Source: Pengzhenrongella sicca
GTDB taxonomy: Bacteria; Actinomycetota; Actinomycetes; Actinomycetales; Cellulomonadaceae
Direction: 5' to 3'
NCBI RefSeq assembly: GCF_017569225.1
Contig: NZ_CP071868.1
Location: 992,001 to 1,056,000, forward strand
DNA length: 64,000 nt
The notes beneath the pieces were generated by a model. The model was given only the letters and a program-made list of their open reading frames with translations, had not been told where the DNA came from and did no database searches. A program made the position numbers and the translations under genes. Shown here piece after piece: positions 49,457 through 58,668 of this stretch (the stretch's first letter is position 1; each line of letters starts with the position of its first letter).

Positions 49457-50394
49457 GGCGCCCGACCCCGGCGTCGGCAGGCCCGACGGCGCCCGGCCGG
49501 CCCGCGACGATGCGGCCGCGCGACTTCGCGCTGGTCGCGGGCGGCGCCGTGGCCTGGGGGACGGGCGGCATCGCGGGCTCGCTCCTGGCGGCGGGCAGCG
49601 GCCTGTCGATGCTCGCCGTGGCGAGCTATCGCCTGCTCGTCGGCGGCGCCATCGTGGTCGTCGCCCTCGCCCTCGCCGGCCACCTGCGCCGCGTGCCGGT
49701 CTCGCGACCCGTCGCGGCCCGGGTCGCGGCGACCGGGCTGCTCGCGGCGCTGTACCAGGGCTGCTACTTCGCTGCCGTCGCGCTCACGACCGTGAGCACC
49801 GCGACCCTCGTCGCGCTCGGGGCGGCGCCGATCCTGGTCGTCGCCGCGACGGCCGTCTCCACCCGGCAGCGGCCGACGGCGCGGGTCACCGTCGCGGCCG
49901 CCGCGGCGCTCGCGGGGCTCGCCCTCCTGCTCGGCGCGCCCGCGGCGTCGTCGGCCGGCGCCGGCGCGGCACTGGGGCTCGGGCTCGCCCTCGCCGCGGC
50001 CGCAGCGTTCGCCGCGATGACCATGCTGAATCGGCGCCAGGTTCCGGGCCTTGACCCGCTCGCGCTCACCGGCCTGTCGTTCACCGCCGGCGGCCTCGTG
50101 CTGCTCCCGCTCGCCGCGCTCGGCGCCGGCCTCGGCGCGCCCCACGGGGCGGCCGGGTGGGTGCTGCTGGCCTTCCTCGGCCTCGTGCCGACCGCCGGCG
50201 CGTACGGCGCCTACTTCGCCGGGTTGTGCCGGGTGCCGGCGACGACGGCTGCGCTGCTGGCGCTGCTCGAGCCACTCACGGCGGCGGCGTGCGCGGCGCT
50301 CGTGCTCGGCGAGCGGCTCGGCCCGCTCGGTGTGGCCGGCGGTGCCCTGCTCGTGGCCGCCGTCGTCCTGCTCCGACCGCGCCGCTGGGGCTGA
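49453..50394 (+). CDS. EamA-family DMT permease
   Basis: A 313-residue membrane protein with ten hydrophobic helices in two repeated halves. DFALVAGGAVAWGTGGIAGSLL opens the first. GQ-type helix-breakers, ATLVALGAAPILVVAATA, and TTAALLALLEPLTAAACAALVL (end of helix 9) are usual EamA signatures. Likely an exporter of small metabolites, substrate unknown. It overlaps the YcaQ-like gene by 4 bp. An alternative ATG 19 codons in (MRPRDF) is possible. Confidence 0.87.
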   Translation: MRRPTPASAGPTAPGRPATMRPRDFALVAGGAVAWGTGGIAGSLLAAGSGLSMLAVASYRLLVGGAIVVVALALAGHLRRVPVSRPVAARVAATGLLAALYQGCYFAAVALTTVSTATLVALGAAPILVVAATAVSTRQRPTARVTVAAAAALAGLALLLGAPAASSAGAGAALGLGLALAAAAAFAAMTMLNRRQVPGLDPLALTGLSFTAGGLVLLPLAALGAGLGAPHGAAGWVLLAFLGLVPTAGAYGAYFAGLCRVPATTAALLALLEPLTAAACAALVLGERLGPLGVAGGALLVAAVVLLRPRRWG

Positions 50395-50481
50395 TCCCGG
50401 GCCGTCGCTCGCCTACGATGAAGTGGAACGGATCCGCCCGGCCGTCCGGCCGCGGATGTGCGAAACCCCAGGGAGTCATGC

Positions 50482-53427
50482 GTGCCTGCGATCCTCGAGA
50501 AGGTTCTTCGCTTCGGCGAGGGCCGGATCGTCAAGAAGCTGTCCGGCATCGCCCACCAGGTCAACGCGCTCGAGGAGAGTTTCACGTCCCTCTCGGACGC
50601 CGAGCTGCGCGAGGAGACCGACCGGTTCAAGGCCCGCATCACTGGCGGCGAGGACCTGGGCGATCTGCTCCCCGAGGCGTTCGCGGCCGTCCGTGAGGCC
50701 GCCCAGCGCACCCTCGGCCAGCGGCACTTCGACGTCCAGCTCATGGGCGGCGCGGCCCTGCACCTCGGCAACATCGCCGAGATGAAGACCGGCGAGGGCA
50801 AGACGCTCGTCGCGACGCTGCCGGCGTACCTCAACGCGCTCAGCGGCGACGGGGTGCACGTCGTGACGGTGAACGACTACCTCGCGACCTACCAGTCGGA
50901 GCTCATGGGTCGAGTCTTCCGCTTTCTTGGGCTCACGAGTGGCGTGATCCTCACGGGCCAGACGCCCGCGCAGCGCCGCGCCCAGTACGCCTGCGACATC
51001 ACGTATGGCACCAACAACGAGTTCGGGTTCGATTACCTGCGCGACAACATGGCGTGGAGCACCGAGGAGCTCGTCCAGCGCGGCCACAACTTCGCGATCG
51101 TTGATGAGGTCGACTCGATCCTCATCGACGAGGCGCGCACGCCGCTGATCATCTCCGGCCCCGCCTCGGGCGACGCGAACCGCTGGTACGCCGAGTTCGC
51201 CAAGGTCGTGCGGCGCCTCGAGGCCGATCGCGACTACGAGGTCGACGAGAAGAAGCGCACCGTGGGCGTCCTCGAGCCCGGTATCGAGCGGGTCGAGGAC
51301 TACCTGGGCATCGAGAACCTCTACGAGTCCCTCAACACCCCGCTCATCGGCTTCCTGAACAATGCGATCAAGGCCAAGGAGCTCTTCAAGCGCGACAAGG
51401 ACTACGTCGTGATGAAGGGCGAGGTGCTGATCGTCGACGAGCACACCGGCCGGATGCTCGCCGGGCGGCGGTACAACGAGGGCATGCACCAGGCCATCGA
51501 GGCCAAGGAGGGTGTGGTCATCAAGGCCGAGAACCAGACGCTCGCCACGATCACGCTGCAGAACTACTTCCGGCTCTACACCAAGCTCGCGGGCATGACC
51601 GGGACCGCCGACACCGAGGCCGCCGAGTTCTCCGGCACCTACAAGCTCGGCGTCGTGCCGATCCCGACGAACAAGCCCATGCGCCGGCTCGACCTCGGCG
51701 ACCTGGTGTACAAGAACGAGAGCGGCAAGTACGACGCCGTGGTCGCCGACATCGTCGAGCGGCACGCCGCCGGCCAGCCCGTCCTGGTCGGGACGACGAG
51801 CGTCGAGAAGAGCGAGCTGCTCGCGAGCAAGCTGAAGAAGCAGGGCGTCCCGCACGAGATTCTCAACGCCAAGCAGCACGCGCGGGAGGCCTCGATCATC
51901 GCGCAGGCCGGGCGCAAGGGTGCGGTGACGGTCGCGACGAACATGGCCGGCCGCGGCACCGACATCATGCTCGGGGGCAATGCCGAGTTCATGGCCGTCG
52001 CCGAGCTCGCCTCGCGCGGGCTGGACCCGGCCGAGCAGGCCGACGAGTACGAGGCCGCCTGGCCCGCTGCGCTCGCGAGCGCGACGGACGCCGTCGCGGC
52101 GGAGCACGACGAGGTCGTCGAGCTCGGGGGGCTGTACGTGCTCGGCACGGAGCGGCACGAGTCGCGCCGGATCGACAACCAGCTGCGCGGCCGGTCGGGC
52201 CGCCAGGGCGACCCGGGTGAGTCCCGGTTCTACCTGTCGCTGCAGGACGACCTCATGCGCTTGTTCAACTCGCAGATGGCCGAGTCGCTCATGACGCGGG
52301 CCGGCTTCCCGGACGACCTGCCGCTCGAGTCGCGGATCGTCACGCGCGGCATCGCGAGCGCGCAGTCGCAGGTCGAGGCGCGCAACTTCGAGATCCGCAA
52401 GAACGTGCTCAAGTACGACGACGTGCTCTCCCGCCAGCGGTCAGTCATCTACGCCGAGCGCCGTCGCGTGCTCGAGGGCGAAGACATGGAAGACCAGATC
52501 CAGCACTTCACGGCGGACGTGCTCGCCGCGTACGTCGAGGGCGCGACGTCGGACGGCAGCCCGGAGACCTGGGACCTGGACTCGCTCTGGACCGCGCTGA
52601 AGGCCATCTACCCCGTCTCGATCACCCCGGACGAGGTCGTCGAGCAGGCGGGCGGGCCCACGCGGGTCTCGGCCGAGCTCATCGTGGCGGAGGTCACGAG
52701 CGACGCGACGCTCGCCTACGCCGAGCGCGAGGAGCGGATCGGCAGCGAGAACATGCGCCAGCTCGAGCGGCGCGTCGTGCTCAGCGTGCTGGACCGGAAG
52801 TGGCGCGAGCACCTGTACGAGATGGACTACCTCAAGGAGGGCATCGGCCTGCGGGCGATGGCCCAGCGCGATCCGCTCGTCGAGTACCAGCGCGAGGGCT
52901 TCCAGCTCTTCGGTGCGATGACCGACGCCATCAAGGAGGAGTCGGTCAGCTACCTGTTCAACCTGGAGGTCAAGGTCGCCGAGCCCGAGGCGGAGGCAGG
53001 TCAGGCCCCGGTCATCACGGCCGAGTCGGCGGCGCAGGCAGCGGTCGGCGCGGGCGCCGGCGCGGCTCGGACGCGGCCGAGCGCCGACGCGTCGACGCAG
53101 GACTCACCGACCGACGACGTAACCCCGGTGGACGACGCGGCTCCGACCGACGACGCGGCGCCGGCGACCCGCCGCGAGGCGAAGGGACCGGCCTCGGGCC
53201 GGCGCGCCGCCGGAACGCTCGTCGCGAAGGGCCTCGACGGCCCCGACCGCAGCGCGCCGCTGCAGTACTCGGCGCCCAGCGTCGACGGCGACGCTGGGGG
53301 CGCGGTGCGTGTCACCGCGAACGACGGTGCCGCCGGTGACCAGGCCGACGCGGGGACGGCAGCGGCGGCCGCCGCGAACCGTGAGGCCCGGCGCAAGGCC
53401 GAGCGCCAGGCGCGCAAGAAGCGCTGA
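50482..53427 (+). CDS. secA: Preprotein translocase ATPase SecA
   Basis: A 981-residue SecA1-type motor that drives proteins through SecYEG. Walker [10 protein letters not shown] near residue 100, DEVD at 208-211 followed by [15 protein letters not shown], the PBD and helicase motifs ([32 protein letters not shown]) and the helical scaffold ([11 protein letters not shown]). The C-terminal 130 residues are low-complexity, ending AERQARKKR, and lack the SecB-binding zinc finger, as usual in actinobacteria. GTG 50482 has GGGAG at a good distance and starts at the conserved [14 protein letters not shown]. An ATG 8 codons earlier is less likely. Confidence 0.97.
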   Translation: MPAILEKVLRFGEGRIVKKLSGIAHQVNALEESFTSLSDAELREETDRFKARITGGEDLGDLLPEAFAAVREAAQRTLGQRHFDVQLMGGAALHLGNIAEMKTGEGKTLVATLPAYLNALSGDGVHVVTVNDYLATYQSELMGRVFRFLGLTSGVILTGQTPAQRRAQYACDITYGTNNEFGFDYLRDNMAWSTEELVQRGHNFAIVDEVDSILIDEARTPLIISGPASGDANRWYAEFAKVVRRLEADRDYEVDEKKRTVGVLEPGIERVEDYLGIENLYESLNTPLIGFLNNAIKAKELFKRDKDYVVMKGEVLIVDEHTGRMLAGRRYNEGMHQAIEAKEGVVIKAENQTLATITLQNYFRLYTKLAGMTGTADTEAAEFSGTYKLGVVPIPTNKPMRRLDLGDLVYKNESGKYDAVVADIVERHAAGQPVLVGTTSVEKSELLASKLKKQGVPHEILNAKQHAREASIIAQAGRKGAVTVATNMAGRGTDIMLGGNAEFMAVAELASRGLDPAEQADEYEAAWPAALASATDAVAAEHDEVVELGGLYVLGTERHESRRIDNQLRGRSGRQGDPGESRFYLSLQDDLMRLFNSQMAESLMTRAGFPDDLPLESRIVTRGIASAQSQVEARNFEIRKNVLKYDDVLSRQRSVIYAERRRVLEGEDMEDQIQHFTADVLAAYVEGATSDGSPETWDLDSLWTALKAIYPVSITPDEVVEQAGGPTRVSAELIVAEVTSDATLAYAEREERIGSENMRQLERRVVLSVLDRKWREHLYEMDYLKEGIGLRAMAQRDPLVEYQREGFQLFGAMTDAIKEESVSYLFNLEVKVAEPEAEAGQAPVITAESAAQAAVGAGAGAARTRPSADASTQDSPTDDVTPVDDAAPTDDAAPATRREAKGPASGRRAAGTLVAKGLDGPDRSAPLQYSAPSVDGDAGGAVRVTANDGAAGDQADAGTAAAAAANREARRKAERQARKKR

Positions 53428-53434
53428 CGGCGGG

Positions 53435-53473
53435 GCCGATCTCAGTTCAGCCGATCTCAGTTCAGCCGATCTC
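53435..53473. repeat. 15-bp tandem repeat between convergent secA and Rv3235-family gene
   Basis: GCCGATCTCAGTTCA at 53435-53449 and 53450-53464, then a partial third copy to 53473. Read leftward it repeats ATCGGCTGAACTGAG, so the last codons and TGA stop of the Rv3235-family gene are duplicated downstream of that gene. Confidence 0.88.
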
Positions 53474-54010
53474 GAGGGCCGTCGCGCGCCATTGGCCGCG
53501 GTGGCCCTCGAGCCGGATGGCGACGGCGCGCACGCGCGGCCCGTCGTCGACGACGACGGTCGCCTCCGCCGCGCCCTCACCGAGCCGGAACAGGCGGATC
53601 CGGCGGATCGTGGCGCGATGCGAGCCCACGCCGAGGACCCGACGCGTCAGCTCGGATCGGATCTCGAGCTGCTCGTAGATCTCCGGCGACACCCACCGGC
53701 AGAGCTGGGCGAGCGGCCGGGTGCCGCGCAGCGCCTCGACCGCAGCCTGCACGACGGCGCAGCACAGCGCCGTCGGGTCGGGCAGCGGCCCGTCGGCCCC
53801 GGCGAGGCTCGGCCGACGCGGGCGTCCGGGTGCGTCGGCGCCGAGGCCGCCGGCCAGCTCCCGGACGGGGCTGGGGGCCGGCGCCACCGCGAGCGGGGGA
53901 CCGGCCGGCGCGAGCAGCTGCGCCGGCGGCGCCCCGGTCGGGACGAGCCGGGCCCGCACCGGGGACGGCGAATCCGCGGCATCGTCGGCGGTCACGGTCG
54001 GCGCGGTCAT
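53462..54010 (-). CDS. Rv3235 family protein
   Basis: A 182-residue protein. The N-terminal half is a disordered Pro/Ala-rich stretch. The C-terminal half has the family core ALRGTRPLAQLCRWVSPEIYE and beta strands such as RIRLFRLGEGAAEATVVV and AVAIRLEGHRGQWRATAL. Rv3235-family proteins lie beside secA in actinobacteria. Function unknown. It is coupled by ATGA to the LysM gene upstream. Convergent with secA across a short repeat that contains its stop. Confidence 0.82.
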   Translation of the reverse strand: MTAPTVTADDAADSPSPVRARLVPTGAPPAQLLAPAGPPLAVAPAPSPVRELAGGLGADAPGRPRRPSLAGADGPLPDPTALCCAVVQAAVEALRGTRPLAQLCRWVSPEIYEQLEIRSELTRRVLGVGSHRATIRRIRLFRLGEGAAEATVVVDDGPRVRAVAIRLEGHRGQWRATALEIG

Positions 54011-54831
54011 GACAGCTCGCCCGACGCGTCCGTCGCTGGGGCCGTGAGCTCCTGGCCCGGATGGATCCGACCCGGGTCCGGCCCGACGGTCGAGCGGTTC
54101 GCGGCGTACCAGCGCGGCCACGCCGCCGCGATCTCCGCCGGGCTCGCGCCCGCGGGCAGGCTCTCTGCGGCGATCCGCCACAGGCTGTCGCCGGGCCGGA
54201 CGACGACGACCTCCGGCGCGACCACTGCCTGCGGCGCTACTACCGCGTCCGGCGCCACCGCGGTCGGCGGCGCGCTCGCCGGTGCCGGTGCCGGTGCCGG
54301 CTGGGACGCTGGCGCGGCCGCGGTCTGGTCGATCGCGGGTCCGGTCGGCAGCGTCACGGCCCAGCCGAGGTCCGCGGGCGGCGCGACGTCCTGCGCGCCG
54401 GCCGGGACGATCGCGGCCGAGGCGCCGACCCCCGCGCCGACCGCGAGCACGAGGAGCCGGCGCACGAGCGCGGGGGCGCGCCGTGCGACGAACCGCTCGC
54501 CCCCGGACCAGGTGCGGCCGAACGCCTGACTGACGGCGCAGCCGACGGCGACCGCCGCCCCGAGCGCGAGCCAGCACGCGATGGCGACGCCGGCGGCGAG
54601 GACCCCGAGCTCGACGAGCTGATCGATCCGCAGCGCCTCGGCGGGCCGCGCGGGCGCGAGCACGGCGAGCCGCCACAGCAGGGCCGCCGCGAAGGCGCCG
54701 GCGGTGACGGCGCCGGCCCCGAGTGCGCCGAGAGCGAGCGGTCCTGGCGCGAGCCGGCCCCGCGCGGGCAGGCCCGTCGGTCGCGGGGCGCCTGAGCCGG
54801 TCGACGCCGGCGGACGAGCGATGCGGGCCAT
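54007..54831 (-). CDS. Membrane protein with C-terminal LysM domain
   Basis: A 274-residue protein with about three hydrophobic helices (LALGALGAGAVTAGAFAAALL; LVELGVLAAGVAIACWLALG; VRRLLVLAVGAGVGASAA), a Pro/Ala-rich spacer and a C-terminal LysM (VVVRPGDSLWRIAAESLPAG ... GRIHPGQELTAPA), which should bind peptidoglycan outside the membrane. GGAGG lies 7 bases before ATG 54831. The stop overlaps the start of the Rv3235-family gene, so they form a pair. The 214-bp gap upstream (54832-55045) holds no gene but includes a locally AT-richer CACCAAATTGCACCAAA stretch. Confidence 0.86.
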   Translation of the reverse strand: MARIARPPASTGSGAPRPTGLPARGRLAPGPLALGALGAGAVTAGAFAAALLWRLAVLAPARPAEALRIDQLVELGVLAAGVAIACWLALGAAVAVGCAVSQAFGRTWSGGERFVARRAPALVRRLLVLAVGAGVGASAAIVPAGAQDVAPPADLGWAVTLPTGPAIDQTAAAPASQPAPAPAPASAPPTAVAPDAVVAPQAVVAPEVVVVRPGDSLWRIAAESLPAGASPAEIAAAWPRWYAANRSTVGPDPGRIHPGQELTAPATDASGELS

Positions 54832-55045
54832 GGATGCCTCCGGATGTCGTTTGGTGCAATTTGGTGCTGTTTGCCGTAGGCGGTCCAGCATCGCCCGACC
54901 GGGCGCGTCTGTCCAGGGGTGGCGGGCCGGGAGGCGACATCGGTGGACAGCAGGCCCGGCGTGGCTCGGCCGGCCGGCCGAGCGCTGGCGCCGGCCCGCA
55001 GGCCGCCACCGCACGCTCGGGGGGTGCCCGTCGTACCGTGGTCTC

Positions 55046-55576
55046 ATGCGGTGGGAGGCACTGTTCGCAGATCTGGAGGCGCAGCTCGAGGCCGCGCTGG
55101 CGGCCGACCGCGCCGCGGAGATCTCCGAGCTGACCCGCGCGGAGCGGGCCACCGTCCTGCTCGCGGACCGTCTTCGCTCGGCGCGCGGCGCGGACGTCGC
55201 GCTGCTGGTCGCCGGCGGCGCGACCATCGCGGGGGAGCTCGTCGACCTGGGGGCCGACTGGGCGCTCGTCGGCGACGGCGGCCGGCGGGCACTCGTTCCG
55301 CTGCAGGCGGTCATCGCGGTGCGCGGCCTGCCCGTCCGGGCCGCGCCGGCGCCGGGCGCGGTGGCCCGCCGGCTGGGCCTCGGGTCAGTGCTGCGCGCGC
55401 TCTCGCGGGACCGGGCGACCGTTCGGCTCGCGACGGAGTGGGCCGAGCTCGCCGGCCGGATTGAGCTGGTGGGGGCGGATCACCTGGACCTCGTCACGGG
55501 CGTCGATGCCCCGCGCAGCGGCGCACCGATGTGGACGGTCCCCTTCGCCGCGCTGCGGGTGGTCCGCTCCGACTAG
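55046..55576 (+). CDS. Conserved hypothetical protein
   Basis: A 176-residue soluble protein without recognised domain. The N-terminal half is a charged helix (MRWEALFADLEAQLEAAL ... EISELTRAERATVLLADRL). The second half reads as a small beta barrel (DVALLVAGGATIAGELVDLGA, DWALVGDGGRRALVPLQAVI). Proteins of this shape occur beside the secA/LysM region in related actinomycetes. No catalytic motif is seen. ATG 55046 is chosen; the frame upstream is open but not coding-like. A TACCGT hexamer 6-12 bases before the ATG hints at a leaderless start. Confidence 0.68.
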   Translation: MRWEALFADLEAQLEAALAADRAAEISELTRAERATVLLADRLRSARGADVALLVAGGATIAGELVDLGADWALVGDGGRRALVPLQAVIAVRGLPVRAAPAPGAVARRLGLGSVLRALSRDRATVRLATEWAELAGRIELVGADHLDLVTGVDAPRSGAPMWTVPFAALRVVRSD

Positions 55577-55598
55577 CGCGCGACGCCGGGCAGCCGGC

Positions 55599-55832
55599 TC
55601 AGTCGGTGGACGGCTCCGACTGAGCGAGCGACTCGGACCCGATCCGGGCTCGCGTCTGCGCGTACATGCGGGTGATGTACGCCTCGAGCTCGACCGTCTC
55701 GATGCGCCACTGCGACCGGCCGCCCACCTGGATCGCGGGGAGCTCGCCCGAGCGCACGAGCGAGTAGGCCTGCGCGGCGGAGATGTTGAGCACTTCGGTC
55801 ACGTCCGCGAGGGTGAGGAACCGGGCAGCCAT
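55599..55832 (-). CDS. Excisionase/BldC-like helix-turn-helix regulator
   Basis: A 77-residue HTH_17/MerR-like DNA-binding protein: FLTLADVTEVLNISAAQAYS is the helix-turn-helix, RSGELPAIQVGGRSQWRIET the wing, followed by a C-terminal helix. It resembles the small BldC-type regulators that bind direct repeats head to tail. No Shine-Dalgarno precedes ATG 55832, so it may be leaderless. The divergent region in front of it carries three 18-bp direct repeats, a candidate operator. Confidence 0.8.
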   Translation of the reverse strand: MAARFLTLADVTEVLNISAAQAYSLVRSGELPAIQVGGRSQWRIETVELEAYITRMYAQTRARIGSESLAQSEPSTD

Positions 55833-55921
55833 GGGGGAAGTCTGGCACGTTCGCGCTCGGCGACGGCACCGTCCACAGCAGTTCCTGCGCAAATGCCGCA
55901 GAACGCCCATGATGGGACTCC

Positions 55922-55981
55922 TCGAGGTGATTGGGCGCGTCGAGGCGATTGGGCGCGTCGAGGTGATGGGACGCGTCGAGG
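55922..55981. repeat. 18-bp direct repeats upstream of the SAF gene
   Basis: TCGAGGTGATTGGGCGCG at 55922-55939, with close copies at 55940-55957 and 55958-55975 and a partial fourth (TCGAGG). Located between the divergent HTH regulator and the SAF gene, they may be regulator-binding iterons or a simple minisatellite. Confidence 0.85.
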
Positions 55982-56008
55982 AGACGGCCGAGCAGGGGGA
56001 GCACGGGC

Positions 56009-56668
56009 ATGGACACGTTGGCTGCCGAGATGGCGAGTCCGGTCGCGGCGCGGCTGCGCCGGCCAGGATGGCGCGACCCACGACTGCTCGTGGGGCTTCT
56101 CATCATCGTCGGGGCGATGGCGCTCGGCTCGTGGGCGGTCTCGACCGCGGCGTCGAGCACCCCGGTCTACCTCGCGAGCGCGACCCTGACCGCGGGTGAT
56201 CGCCTCGACGCGGCGGACCTGACGGTCGCCCAGGTCCGGCTCGACGACGCCGAGGCCGCCCGCTACCTCCCCGCGACCGCGGCGCCGCCGACGGGTCTCG
56301 TCGTGCTGCGCACCGTCCAGCGGGGCGAGCTGGTGCCGGCCTCGGCCGTCGGCGCTGCGGGCTCCCTGGACGTGCGCCCCGTCCCCATCGCGGTCGCGGA
56401 CGAGCCACCGGCCGGGATGGTCCCCGGGGCCCTCGTCGACCTCTGGGTGATCCCCGAGGCCCGCGACGGGGTGCCGGCGCAGGAGCCGCACCTGCTCGCG
56501 TCCGCGCTCGACGTCGCGGAGGTCGCGCGCCCGAGCGGGGGCTTCGCCGTCGGCGGGACGTCCACGGTGCACGTGCTCGTGCCGACGGGGGACCTGCCGG
56601 CCATCCTCGGCGCGCTGGCCACGGAGGGGTCCGTCCGGGTCGTCCTCGTCCCCGGCTCGGGCGGGTAG
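56009..56668 (+). CDS. SAF-domain membrane-anchored protein (CpaB/FlgA-like)
   Basis: A 219-residue protein with one N-terminal membrane helix (RLLVGLLIIVGAMALGSWAV) and a SAF domain (PVYLASATLTAGDRLDAADL, TGLVVLRTVQRGELVPASAV) of the type found in CpaB of Tad pilus systems. The C-terminal region has a second beta domain. GGGGGAG precedes the ATG. It is 6 bp upstream of a CpaE-like gene, forming a CpaB/CpaE pair with no other Tad genes in the window. Confidence 0.84.
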   Translation: MDTLAAEMASPVAARLRRPGWRDPRLLVGLLIIVGAMALGSWAVSTAASSTPVYLASATLTAGDRLDAADLTVAQVRLDDAEAARYLPATAAPPTGLVVLRTVQRGELVPASAVGAAGSLDVRPVPIAVADEPPAGMVPGALVDLWVIPEARDGVPAQEPHLLASALDVAEVARPSGGFAVGGTSTVHVLVPTGDLPAILGALATEGSVRVVLVPGSGG

Positions 56669-56674
56669 GCGCGG

Positions 56675-58048
56675 ATGTCGGTCGGGGTGCTCTGCGCCGT
56701 CCGGGGCCAGGGCGAGACGGGGGTCGTGACCGCGCTCGACGGCGCGTCCGGGCAGCTCAGCGTCGAGCGGCGCTGCGCCGACCTGGCCGAGCTGCTGGCA
56801 GCCGCGGCGGCGGGGGTGGGTGCCCTGGCCGTGGTCTCGGCGGACCTGCCGCACCTGGACCGCGACGCGGTCGCGCAGCTGCACCTCGCCGGGGTCCGGG
56901 TGCTGGTTCTGACCGAGCCCGGTCCGGGCCACGACGAGCGCATGCTCGCGCTCGGTGTCGATGCCGTGCTCGGTGGGTCCGTGTCGCCCGCCGCGCTCGT
57001 GGCCGCCGTGCTCGCCCTCGCGGAGACCGGCGGGACCTCCGGCGCCCCGGCGGCGCGACCGGCGTCGACCGCTCCGGCCGGCGGCGAGCCGACGGCCCGG
57101 CCCGTCGCGTCCGACGACGGCTCCGCGGCGTCCGACGACGGCGCCGAGTCCGGCCCGGCCGACCTCGCGCCCGCGCCGGCGGGGCTGGTCGTGGCCGTCT
57201 GGGGCCCGGCCGGCGCGCCGGGCCGGACCACCGTCGCGATCAACCTGGCCGCCGAGCTCACCGCGCTGGCCCCGGGCGGGGCCCTGCTCGTCGACGCCGA
57301 CACCTACGGCGGCACGGTCGCGCAGCTCCTGGGGATGCTTGACGAGTCGCCGGGGCTCGCGGCCGCCGCCCGCGCTGCGGGCCAGGGCGGGCTCGACCTG
57401 GCGGCGCTGGCGCGCCTGACCCCGCGCCTGCTGCCCGGCCTGCGCGTGCTCACCGGGATCTCGCGCGCGAACCGCTGGCCCGAGCTGGGGGAGGCGGCTC
57501 TTGAGGTGGTGTGGGAGCGGGCCAGGGACCTCGCGGCGTGGACCGTCATCGACTGTGGCTTCTGCCTCGAGCAGGACGAGGCGCTGAGCTACGACACCCG
57601 GGCGCCGCGCCGGAACGCGGCGACGCTGTCGGCGCTCGAGGCCGCCGACGTCGTCGTCGTGGTAGGCAGCGGCGACCCCGTGGGGATCCAGCGCCTGGTG
57701 CGCGGGCTCGCGGACCTCGCCCTTCTGCCGACGGCGGGCGCGGCGCGGCGCCTCGTGGTCGTGAACAGGCTGCGCGCGTCGGCGGCCGGACCCCGGCCGG
57801 GGGCCAGCGTGCGCGAGTCCCTCGCCCGCTACGCCGGCGTGCGGGATCCGCACCTCGTGCCGGACGACCGCCTCGCGGTGGACGCCGCGACGCTGCGCGG
57901 CACGGCGCTGCGGGAGTCGGCCCCGGGGGCGCCCGCCCGCCGCGCGATCGCGGCGCTCGCGGCGGCGATCGCGGCGCAGCCCAAGGTGCCGCACGCGCCG
58001 GTCCCGGCCCGCGGGCGGCGGGCGCGGCGGCGTGGGGCGGGCCGCTGA
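56675..58048 (+). CDS. CpaE-like P-loop ATPase (MinD/ParA superfamily)
   Basis: A 457-residue protein. An N-terminal receiver-like domain (VRVLVLTEPGPGHDERMLAL, then GVDAVLGG) is followed by a low-complexity acidic linker (about 125-165) and a deviant Walker ATPase domain: VWGPAGAPGRTTVAINLAAEL, where the P-loop lysine is arginine, then LLVDADTYGGTVAQLLG and WTVIDCGFCLEQDEAL. CpaE proteins position Tad pili in caulobacters. Here only the SAF protein accompanies it, so the role is open. The arginine may reduce ATP hydrolysis. Confidence 0.85.
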   Translation: MSVGVLCAVRGQGETGVVTALDGASGQLSVERRCADLAELLAAAAAGVGALAVVSADLPHLDRDAVAQLHLAGVRVLVLTEPGPGHDERMLALGVDAVLGGSVSPAALVAAVLALAETGGTSGAPAARPASTAPAGGEPTARPVASDDGSAASDDGAESGPADLAPAPAGLVVAVWGPAGAPGRTTVAINLAAELTALAPGGALLVDADTYGGTVAQLLGMLDESPGLAAAARAAGQGGLDLAALARLTPRLLPGLRVLTGISRANRWPELGEAALEVVWERARDLAAWTVIDCGFCLEQDEALSYDTRAPRRNAATLSALEAADVVVVVGSGDPVGIQRLVRGLADLALLPTAGAARRLVVVNRLRASAAGPRPGASVRESLARYAGVRDPHLVPDDRLAVDAATLRGTALRESAPGAPARRAIAALAAAIAAQPKVPHAPVPARGRRARRRGAGR

Positions 58049-58065
58049 CGGGGCAGACTGGGGTG

Positions 58066-58536
58066 GTGCGCATCTACCTCCCGGCCAGCCTGCTCGACCT
58101 CGCCCCGTCCGACGCCGGGCTCCGGCCGCCGCTCGTCCCGCGGCGGGCGCACGCGGTGACCCCGGGGCTTCGGGCCCTCTTTCCGGACGACGACGACGAG
58201 GGCCTGGAGTTCGCGGCCCAGCTCGCCGCCGCCGATGACTCTCTCGAGCTGCTGCGGACGAGCCCGGACGCGCCGCGCCTGCGGCTCGTGCTGACGGCCG
58301 ACGTGGCGGCCGGCGACGTCGTTCCCGTGCACGACGACGACGCGGCGCCGAGCGCGGTCGACGTCGTCGTCGCCGTGCCGTGGGACGCGATCGCGTGCGG
58401 CCACGTGGACGAGCCCGCCGCGGCCGCGGACGTCACCGCCGCGCTCGCCGGCGCGCCGGCCGACGTCGAGCGTCTCGACGAGCGCGACCTGCTCTGGTAC
58501 GACGCGAGCGAGCTCGGCGCGGTCCCGCGCCCCTAG
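58066..58536 (+). CDS. DUF6912 family protein
   Basis: A 156-residue soluble protein: VRIYLPASLLDLAPSDAGL at the N-terminus, AVDVVVAVPWDAIACGHVDE and ERLDERDLLWYDASELG near the C-terminus. This matches the DUF6912 family, which includes mycobacterial Rv3231c, from the same conserved block. Function unknown. The GTG start at 58066 coincides with the start of family similarity. The gene's last six codons and stop (GAVPRP then TAG) form the first unit of a 25-bp tandem repeat. Confidence 0.83.
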   Translation: MRIYLPASLLDLAPSDAGLRPPLVPRRAHAVTPGLRALFPDDDDEGLEFAAQLAAADDSLELLRTSPDAPRLRLVLTADVAAGDVVPVHDDDAAPSAVDVVVAVPWDAIACGHVDEPAAAADVTAALAGAPADVERLDERDLLWYDASELGAVPRP

Positions 58537-58660
58537 GGCCGGCGCGGTCCCGCGCCCCTAGGGCCAGCGCGGTCCCGCGCCCCTAGGGCCAGCGCGGTCC
58601 CGCGCCCCTAGGGCCGGCGCGGTCCCGCGCCCCTAGGCCCAGCGCGGTCCCGCGCCGGTA
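58517..58660. repeat. 25-bp tandem repeat, nearly six copies, containing the DUF6912 stop
   Basis: Units begin at 58517, 58542, 58567, 58592, 58617 and 58642 and read GCGCGGTCCCGCGCCCCTAG plus GGCCG or GGCCA. Each holds a short hairpin (GCGCGG/CCGCGC) and the palindrome CCCTAGGG. The sixth copy is decayed. The stop TAG of the DUF6912 gene is in the first unit. Confidence 0.93.
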
Positions 58661-58668
58661 GCCCCACG

